The translations under genes were made by a program, and so were the position numbers. From Pseudomonas duriflava (GTDB lineage: Bacteria; Pseudomonadota; Gammaproteobacteria; Pseudomonadales; Pseudomonadaceae): a DNA stretch of 64,000 nucleotides. This document shows, piece after piece, positions 61,687 to 64,000 of this stretch (positions are counted from its first letter, which is position 1; every line of letters starts with the position of its first letter). Under the pieces are notes generated by a model. It was not told where the DNA came from. It saw only the letters and a list, made by a program, of their open reading frames with translations, and did no database searches. The stretch lies in contig NZ_VLKY01000001.1 in assembly GCF_007830155.1 (NCBI RefSeq), forward strand, positions 1 to 64,000. The letters are read 5' to 3'.

Positions 61687-62961
61687 TTAAAACGTGCCTT
61701 TCACCGGCTGGTCCGGCTTTTTGTCGTTCCCAGGAATATACGGACTCCAGGGTTGCGCACGAATCGGTCCCTCGGTCTGCCAAACCACACTGAACTGACC
61801 ATCATCCTGGATCTCACCGATCATGACGGGTTTGTGCAAGTGGTGATTGGTCTTATCCATGGTCAACGTGTAACCGGAGGGCGCATTGAAGGTCTGGCCA
61901 GCCAAGGCGTTACGGACTTTACCCACATCGGTGGACTGGGCTTTTTCAACGGCCTGTGCCCACATGTGAATGCCGACATAGGTCGCCTCCATTGGATCAT
62001 TGGTAACCGCCGTGCTGGCACTCGGCAGGTTATGGGACTTGGCGTAGGCCTTCCAATCGGCTACAAACTTTGCGTTGACCGGGTTTTCCACGGATTGAAA
62101 GTAGTTCCACGCAGCCAGGTGACCGACCAGCGGAGCGGTATCGATACCGCGCAGTTCCTCTTCGCCTACAGAAAATGCCACAACGGGTACATCCGTTGCC
62201 TTCAGCCCTTGGTTGGCCAATTCCTTATAGAAGGGAACGTTGGAGTCGCCATTAATGGTAGAAACCACCGCGGTCTTGCCACCCGCGGCAAACTTCTTGA
62301 TGTTGGCCACTATGGTCTGATAGTCGCTATGGCCAAACGGGGTATAGACCTCTTCGATATCCTTGTCTTCTACACCCTTGCTATGCAGGAACGCCCGCAG
62401 GATCTTATTGGTCGTCCGTGGGTAGACGTAGTCAGTACCTAGCAGGAAGAAACGCTTGGCTTCGCCTCCGTCTTCGCTCATGAGATATTCCACGGCGGGA
62501 ATGGCCTGTTGATTAGGTGCTGCGCCGGTATAAAAGACATTGGGCGACATTTCTTCACCCTCGTACTGGACCGGATAGAACAGGAGACCGTTCAGCTCTT
62601 CAAAAACTGGTAATACCGATTTGCGTGATACGGATGTCCAGCAGCCAAAGACGACGGCTACCTTATCCTGGGTCAACAGCTGACGCGCCTTTTCCGCAAA
62701 CAATGGCCAATTGGACGCAGGGTCGACTATAACCGGCTCTAGCTTCTTGCCATTTACACCGCCCTTGGCATTGATTTCGTCGATGGTCATCAACGCCATG
62801 TCTTTAAGCGATGTTTCGGAAATTGCCATGGTGCCTGAAAGGGAATGCAGGATACCGACCTTGATCGTATCGGCGGCTTGGGCCGCGCTGATATGAAACA
62901 GTCCGCTGACTAAGAGGGCGCTAGCGGCCAGAGTAGTTTTCAGTAAAGGGCGGCGCTTCAT
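61687..62961 (-). CDS. urtA: Urea ABC transporter substrate-binding protein UrtA
   Basis: A 424-residue periplasmic urea-binding protein. The signal peptide ends at AAQA (about residue 29). The mature start DTIKVGILHSLSGTMAISET is diagnostic, with VVFGCWTSVSRKSVLPVFEE, YPVQYEGEEMSPNVFYTGAA and the QPWSPYIPG end. It is first of urtABCDE. Urea brought in would serve the urease encoded 12 kb to the left. Confidence 0.96.
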   Translation of the reverse strand: MKRRPLLKTTLAASALLVSGLFHISAAQAADTIKVGILHSLSGTMAISETSLKDMALMTIDEINAKGGVNGKKLEPVIVDPASNWPLFAEKARQLLTQDKVAVVFGCWTSVSRKSVLPVFEELNGLLFYPVQYEGEEMSPNVFYTGAAPNQQAIPAVEYLMSEDGGEAKRFFLLGTDYVYPRTTNKILRAFLHSKGVEDKDIEEVYTPFGHSDYQTIVANIKKFAAGGKTAVVSTINGDSNVPFYKELANQGLKATDVPVVAFSVGEEELRGIDTAPLVGHLAAWNYFQSVENPVNAKFVADWKAYAKSHNLPSASTAVTNDPMEATYVGIHMWAQAVEKAQSTDVGKVRNALAGQTFNAPSGYTLTMDKTNHHLHKPVMIGEIQDDGQFSVVWQTEGPIRAQPWSPYIPGNDKKPDQPVKGTF

Positions 62962-63226
62962 GCAAAGGCTCCTGGATGGCGATGCTCGATTGTGGATAAG
63001 CCTTCATGGCTTTGATCGATGCTTATCACTATCCATGCCAAATGCCTGGAGCGCCTGTGTTTCCTGGGGTGGCTGCTTGGCATTGGCAAACGCTCTGTAA
63101 AACATGACCTTTTTTAGTGCCATGCTTCACAGTGCATAATCGGAGAGGCGCTGTTTTAGGGCGTTCTTTATTAAGAGAAAGTCCTATCGGGCAACTACAT
63201 CTGAAAAAACTGATGTAGCTGCCGTC

Positions 63227-64000
63227 TTACTTCTTTATGTCGAGCCCGTTTCGCTCTCGGGCCCAGTACTGCAACAAATCCCTTAATTGGGACAGCTCGA
63301 TCGGTTTGGCCATATGGCCGTCCATGCCCACTTCTCGAGCTCGTTCCTTGTGCTCGGAAAGAATATGCGCTGTTAGCGCCACGATAGGCGTATGAGGTCG
63401 GTTTTCACGCTTTTCCCAGGCGCGTATCCGCTCGGTTGCGGTAAACCCGTCCATCTCCGGCATCTCACAGTCCATCAACACCAGGTCGTAGGCAATCTGC
63501 TGCATGGCGGCCAATGCTTCCAGACCGTTGGCTGCTGTATCTGGCTCGATATTAAGCTTTTTGAGCATGCCTCGAATAACCTTGGTAGAAATACTGTTGT
63601 CCTCAGCCACTAGCACTTTGAAGTTACTTGGCAGAGAAAGAGTTTGCGTTTCGCGGGGCGTATCGCCCAGAGGCCGGCTGCGCCGGGCCAGCTCATTAGC
63701 CAGCGTAGCCTTTAAGGTGTAACCCGCTACTGGTTTTGTCAGGACGCGCTTGATACCCGCATTTCGGGCAATAATTTTGCTAGGCGCGTTGGTAATACCG
63801 GTAAGCATGATCAATAGCAGATCATGGTTCAGGTTCGGATCCTCATTAATCCGGGCGGCCAGCTGCATGCCGGTCATGCCCGGCATTTCCTGATCGAGCA
63901 GGACCACGTCAAAGTATTCCTGCAAATTCGCCTTGGTACGCAGTAGGGCCAGAGCTTCCCGTCCAGAGGCTGCGGTCGTAACGTTCATCCCCCAGGCACT
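63227..64000 (-). CDS. Hybrid sensor kinase / response regulator, C-terminal part (partial)
   Basis: The frame is open to the window edge, so the N-terminal kinase part lies beyond it. Visible are two receiver domains. The first carries the phospho-acceptor in VVLLDQEMPGMTG with LTG and KPV; the second has EDN at its start, the acceptor Asp in LVLMDCEMPEMDG and KPI. This is the tail of a multi-receiver hybrid kinase. No Hpt domain follows. The next gene to the left is urtA, on the same strand, 265 nt away. Confidence 0.9.
   Translation of the reverse strand, partial: SAWGMNVTTAASGREALALLRTKANLQEYFDVVLLDQEMPGMTGMQLAARINEDPNLNHDLLLIMLTGITNAPSKIIARNAGIKRVLTKPVAGYTLKATLANELARRSRPLGDTPRETQTLSLPSNFKVLVAEDNSISTKVIRGMLKKLNIEPDTAANGLEALAAMQQIAYDLVLMDCEMPEMDGFTATERIRAWEKRENRPHTPIVALTAHILSEHKERAREVGMDGHMAKPIELSQLRDLLQYWARERNGLDIKK

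Noticed and set aside
62962-63226. A sigma-54 promoter ahead of urtA
   Set aside because: TGGCAC occurs on the minus strand but no matching TTGC follows at the required distance.

Overview
The window reads as chromosomal DNA of a Pseudomonas-type gammaproteobacterium of moderate GC content. Support comes from the 23S-5S rRNA end followed by birA-coaX, the pca gene set with PcaQ and PcaR, a two-domain QuiC, the order ureD-ureA-acetyltransferase-ureB-ureC, and the eutBC and urt clusters. A Pseudomonas luteola-like lineage would fit the moderate GC, but this is only a guess. No insertion sequence, phage gene, CRISPR array or tRNA was seen.

Layout. 1-370: end of an rRNA operon (23S tail, 5S, terminator). 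436-5677: birA, coaX, a shortened SPOR-family remnant, a DUF3301 protein, an orphan RpiR regulator and small hypotheticals. 5798-10040: a curli (functional amyloid) cluster on the minus strand with two csgB-csgA pairs and a csgH-like gene. One csgA copy carries a single in-frame stop codon, and CsgD-like boxes precede both csgB genes. An isolated yidD follows at 10092-10337.

10527-31085: a nearly complete route from quinate/shikimate to beta-ketoadipate. A catabolic NAD-type quinate/shikimate dehydrogenase and type II dehydroquinase (AroQ) make 3-dehydroshikimate. QuiC converts this to protocatechuate, PcaHG opens the ring, PcaB, PcaC and PcaD carry it to beta-ketoadipate, and PcaF does the last thiolysis. 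The CoA-transferase pcaIJ is not here. Uptake is covered by an OprD-type porin, the PcaT-type MFS carrier and a three-gene TRAP transporter. Regulators are PcaQ (LysR), PcaR (IclR) and a TetR protein. The DNA itself shows a PcaQ-type operator, several PcaR-type boxes, and a 23-nt element shared by the quiC/porin and aroQ control regions. A LigC-like dehydrogenase, known from the other (4,5-cleavage) protocatechuate route, sits inside this ortho-cleavage cluster.

31398-46000: general functions, namely a sulfurtransferase, serine acetyltransferase, MgtC-like protein, CbpA/CbpM, an SH3-domain protein, a TAXI-type TRAP system, two NudK-like Nudix hydrolases, a small GT9-like protein, a PerM/AI-2E family protein and a DksA-like zinc finger. 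46103-62961: a nitrogen-acquisition block with urease structural genes and ureD, ethanolamine permease and ammonia-lyase with an AraC regulator, a chemoreceptor with a possible FliA promoter, and the urea ABC transporter urtABCDE. The window ends inside a hybrid sensor kinase with two receiver domains.
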